Shown here piece after piece: positions 35,784-40,039 of a stretch of DNA of 40,039 bases. Position numbers and translations under genes: made by a program. Position 1 is the first letter of the stretch, and each line of letters opens with the position of its first letter. The notes beneath the pieces were generated by a model, which had not been told where the DNA came from, did not search any database, and saw only the letters and a program-made list of their open reading frames with translations. The stretch comes from Phoronis ovalis (taxonomy: Eukaryota; Phoronida; Phoronidae). The stretch covers positions 1 through 40,039 of the forward strand of contig JAOXYB010085830.1 in NCBI GenBank assembly GCA_028565635.1. The letters are read 5' to 3'.

Positions 35784-38700
35784 TTATAAAGCTGTTGCCT
35801 TGTTTAATATATACTCAACCATCGGCTTATATGTTCCACTTCTACTTAATTTGACATACAGCCTAAGTTTTCCTGCTTTTTTTCCAGTGTAATAATACCC
35901 CGTCCAACAACCATTACTAACATCTAGCCGGCACCAAGAATTATCAATGACAGCACAAACGTCTGTCGCTGTGTTTACATTGACGTTAAGCGTTACGTAA
36001 CTTTCAGTATCTAATTCGCCAGTAAGTGGCGAGTTGAGCTTTGCGTTCATCCAATACTTTTGAGATAGCACTGGGAACGATTTATGAGAATCAATTGTAG
36101 CCGTACAATCGATTAAAGTACGATAGACACAACGCAATCCATCCTGCTGGCCAGAAAAGTCGGCATTTGTCTCGTCTGCAGCTTCCGTTGCAGCAAAAAC
36201 GGTAAACACATACAAACCTGCCGTTGGGAATCGGATAAGATACGACGCTTTGTCATTTCGTCTTTCTTGAAGTAGCGTACATCTTTCCAATTCAACAAGC
36301 CCTCTTTTCTTTGGACGAAAAATTGATAACGTTTCACGAAGTTTTAACGGCTTTTTCAATTCAAAATTGACAGATACATCAAGTCCATTTGTTTTCAAAA
36401 TGGCACCAGATTCCCTTCCATCTAATTCTGCCATTTTCATATCCATCTCAGCAGCTATAGGTGTAAAACCAAAAAACGGGACATCGGGAAAAATTCTGAG
36501 ATTATTTACAACACTTGAACAACGGATTTGAAATGAACATGCAAGGTCCATAGAATCCAGAGCTATTGAATTTTGTACGTGAAGATTAACATAGAATGGA
36601 CCTGGACCAGGAGGGGTAACAAAGACGCATGCCACATTTCTGTCAACAGAAATTATGGCTAGACCTTCCAAATATTCATCCTTGAAGGAACCGTCAACGG
36701 ATTTTAATCGAGCGCATAGATTAAGATAAATGGGCAAACGAATTTTAAATGTAACAACACCTTTTGTCGCATAAAGAACTGATGAATAATGAGATACAAA
36801 TTGAAGGCGATTATTGAAAAAGGGCGATTTTAGCAAGGGTAAATTAATAAACTCTTCTTTAGAATATGGTTGAACTAACAGCTGCCATTTTGGATCATCG
36901 GGAAAATGTTGATAAATGTGCTCTTCGGGGTCTGTCATGAAATAAAACTCATCTTGCGTGTAGTGAAGCTGCGAAAAATAGCCACGGTATATACGGCTCT
37001 TAGTATGCCTAGAACCCCATTGGCAATTCACAAAGCGCCAATGTCTATCAATGCAAACGGCAGTCCACGAATTTCTAAATCGTTTGTGTAATGGTTGGCC
37101 AGGTTTGTATGCAACGCCTTTGGAATACCCATTAATTATTTCACAGTGTATTCCGGCATAACTGAAAGAAAAGTTATAGATAAATAATATGAAATAGTTG
37201 TTAAACAAATTTAACCTAGTGTAACTTATACACGCTGAACTGATAGAGAACTATTGTGTGGTGAAGTGTATTCTATACTTAAAATCTTGCTGAAAGATTA
37301 TTCTATTAGATAGAATGCACTATAACAACCATAGTGTACCCAAATTACAGTAAATCATTCGTTTACCACTTAGAAGAAAATTGTTCGAGTAAATCCTTGT
37401 TAGTATAGTGGTAATTAAGCCTGTCACTTAATAAATTACTGTAGTGAGATAAAAGTTAACGTACCTGCAAAGTCTTTTAAACAAATGATGATAACTTTCT
37501 TTTCCTGTTTGAATTCCTCGTAAAAGACCAAGTGGCGTATTAGGATTTGTGTTTTCATCAAATTTAAAAATGTTCAAATCTTTGCAAGTTATCCAACGAA
37601 AAATAGCTCTAAAAGATAAGTATTACAGTAACTGTGAACGCTCATTAATAATTTTACTTATTATAATGATTTACAGTGCAGACACGAGAGATCAATGTTT
37701 TTACGTTAGTGATTGTTAAAAGTGGTGATTATCCCCGCTGAAATCAGAGTTTGATTCACAAACAGATATTTTCATTTACTTTCGCAGCCCAACTAAAACT
37801 AAAAACATTAATTATTCTTTATTTTTTTCTATTTTTATGATGGACATGTCAATAAAGTCTGACCTTGTTTTTTCAAGTTCACTTTCGCAGTTTTTCGTGA
37901 GTTCGCGAACTAAATCTGTGAACGTGCCTGGTTCTGTTTTGGCAATCTTAAACATAAAAATAAAATAATATTTTACAAACTGGCACATAAATCTATCAAT
38001 CCAAGACGGTTATTTTTCATGTTTGAAACATTTCAGGTTAATAATTACGTTTTTAAATTGCATGCTTTCAGAACAAATCAAAACAAATAATGCCTTAAAA
38101 GTTTGATAGGTAAGTATGTCTGTATTTGAACAATAATTTGACAGTTTAATTATACGTACAGGAAGCGAACTGAAATATAATATTTAATGGCCTATAGCAT
38201 AAATATTTGTGTTAACTGTTTACCTGTTCAGCTACATCATCAATATCTTTGAACAAAGTCTCATTGCAGTAAATGTCATATTTGCTATATTCAGGAGGCA
38301 GCACATCGGGCATAACTGACATATCAGGAAGGGGAGAATGCGCCGTACGTTCCTTTAAAAAAATATGGCAGCATAACGTTATAAATCACAAATAGTTCGA
38401 TAATTAGAATTATAAAAAAACACTATGCGAATATTTACATGATACCTGTTGCTAGCCTTTTTATTAATGTTTCATGTACACCCTGTTAATGACATTTGCA
38501 CATATCCGTGCAGGAATGAAAAAAGTTAGATTACACTAATTATCAAGAACATACTTTAAAAGAGGAACGATTATCCATGTAGGCAGCTGTTGGTTGAGCA
38601 CATCTATACCTAACTCATAGCATATAAGAAATAATAGGTACTCCGTACCCGTAATCACAACGAAGCCAAACATTAATCCATATCGATGGGAAATTACTGG

Positions 38701-39875
38701 CGGCTACTACATGCAATACTTTTGCAAACAGAATAATATCAAAACATTGTTTACTGCTGAATATTGGCTTCTATGTCAATAATTGTCATCGTAGTAAAAC
38801 GATGTGGCTTCTCTCGCGCTTCTTTACCTTTTCAGCAATAAGCACCAGCATTTGCTGGCTGTGCTTTTCAACCATATGGGCAATTTTCTTCCTTTCTTCT
38901 TTTTCCAATTTTTGTTCAAGTTGTATCTTTTGTTCTTCATACAGTTCAATTCTATTTTCTTGGCATCTGAATTTCTTTTCTGTTTGCGAACTATTTTCAA
39001 CGTCAGCATTGGGTGATTTCTCATATCTCTGGTCAGTGGTCTGTAGGAAAAATATTTTATTTTTACATTTTCTTTTACTTAGTTATATAACTTGATTTGC
39101 AATAACAGTCGATATTGATTGAGAAATCCTATGTAATTTCGGTGTGATTTATGGTTTGTAAGTGCATGGCTGATAATAAACTACTCACTGTTGCCAAGAA
39201 CATTTACTGGCTTGAAGTATGAATTTTTGTCTTAGCCGAAAAATGGGAATAGCAATCGATAAAAAGAATAAAACTTACGGAACTGCTGAAACTCTTTTCA
39301 AGCTGTTGAAATTTTTGCGTTCTAATAAAACTTAGATTTTCATATACTACTTCTTCCTCTTTCTTCTGTATAATTTCAAGTTCTTTTTGTGCATCAAAAA
39401 TTCCAAGAGTTCGAAAATGCTGAAAAGATCAAGTAGTTAGTAAAACATAGAACCTGCATCCGGGTTTGAGGACGAAATGCGGAGAGACCCGCGGAGACAT
39501 CTTAATGAAGGCAAATGAAGAGTTGTGATACCTTAAGTCTGTCGCGGTCATTTTATAATCTTTCATTAGATAATCTACCATTTTCAGAAAATGTTGGTAT
39601 TAAAATTAGGTAAACGTATTAGGTACTTCAGCAATGCTTTTAAAATAATCGAGTCTCTGTTAGAATGTTAACTGTCACAATCTTTGTGTTAGCAAATCAC
39701 ATTTTCAAAATATTTCCAGTCTCCCATTTCAAACTGTTGAAAATCTGAAAATTTAATTTTTGTTTACCCTTTGACTGCGGGTAGTTGGGATTCTTTTACT
39801 AGAATCCTTGGTTCCATTTAAAAGGTCTAATTTGGTTGGTGTATACTGCCAGCCGGAAGCAGGAGAACCACGAAT
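35784..39875 (-). CDS. Kyphoscoliosis peptidase/hillarin-type transglutaminase-like protein, catalytic residues lost; 5' end outside window
   Basis: Seven exons join in phase on the minus strand: 39875-39768, 39419-39279, 39040-38828, 38352-38224, 37946-37864, 37608-37465 and 37161-35784 (731 visible residues). Exon 39040-38828 encodes a charged coiled coil (ELYEEQKIQLEQKLEKEER). The transglutaminase-like core begins RAIFRWI (about 225) and continues LFKRLCSYAGIHCEIINGY (about 267-285), NSWTAVCID (303-311), FVNCQWGS (316-323) and EFYFMTDPEEHIYQHFPDDP. This last block is typical of KY proteins, as is the roughly 400-residue tail. In active relatives the triad lies in CxGY, HAW and (L)VD(x)xWG. 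Here these read KESY, NSW and VNCQWG, so Cys, His and Asp all appear replaced. KY proteins act at the muscle cytoskeleton in vertebrates; a structural role is inferred here. A strong donor (ATG then GTAAGAA, exon end 40015) at the window edge may belong to the preceding exon. Confidence 0.82.
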
Positions 39876-40039
39876 CTAAAACGAAATTAGTTCATTATTT
39901 AAATAGGGTAACTACTATTTGTAATATTATTTAACTAAATAATGCACTCAAGCCTGTCAGTTTCCATTCTCGCAGATGTAATTTTTATTACCTTTTAAAC
40001 CTAACTTTTCTTACCATTACGCAATATATATACACACAT

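Noticed and set aside
40015-40039. Possible next upstream exon of the KY-like gene at the window edge
   Set aside because: The donor (ATG then GTAAGAA) is good and phase 0 fits, but only 25 bases are visible and the sequence is AT-repeat-like, so it is not called as an exon.

Overview
This window is animal nuclear DNA: AT-rich, with short exons joined by GT...AG introns and almost no compact intergenic space. The gene content suggests a lophotrochozoan, most likely a bivalve mollusc. It carries tandem IgGFc-binding-domain membrane proteins with acidic MopE-like repeats and Thr-rich stalks, plus a paired-like homeobox gene, a SUMF2-like gene and a kyphoscoliosis-peptidase (KY) relative. The species assignment is inference. 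No bacterial operons, CRISPR arrays, rRNA or tRNA genes were seen.

Layout, left to right. (1) 1931-2726, minus: the first three coding exons of a SUMF2-like protein; the rest is not found to the left. (2) 7787-12295, plus: a complete four-exon paired-like homeobox gene (254 codons) with the intron at homeodomain position 46/47 and two OAR-like motifs at its C-terminus. (3) 13850-33237, minus: a tandem array of three IgGFc-binding-domain genes, here called A (13850-18966), B (21342-25176) and C (27164-33237). A and C are intact seven-exon genes encoding about 776 and 897 residues: signal peptide, IgGFc_binding region, two acidic DxDxDG-type repeats, Thr-rich stalk, one transmembrane helix and a conserved basic cytoplasmic tail. 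B is a pseudogene with a frameshift in exon 1, a nonsense codon in exon 2, a 2-bp insertion in exon 5, and a deletion of roughly 2.5 kb that removed exon 6 and nearly all of exon 7. (4) 35784-39875, minus: the last seven recognised exons of a KY/hillarin-type transglutaminase-like protein that appears to have lost all three catalytic residues; its 5' end lies beyond the window.

The most interesting part is the A-B-C cluster. B and C are near-identical over long stretches. C nevertheless carries short A-like tracts that look like gene conversion. A and C preserve a duplicated exon end with a second in-frame splice donor that would add exactly 24 codons. The extracellular stalk is a coding minisatellite, much longer in C than in A. 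Conversion, repeat-length change, possible alternative splicing and pseudogenisation are the marks of a fast-diversifying surface-protein family. A recognition or adhesion role is inference.

All exon boundaries were read by eye from splice consensus, reading phase and comparison between paralogues. None has been checked against transcripts or databases.
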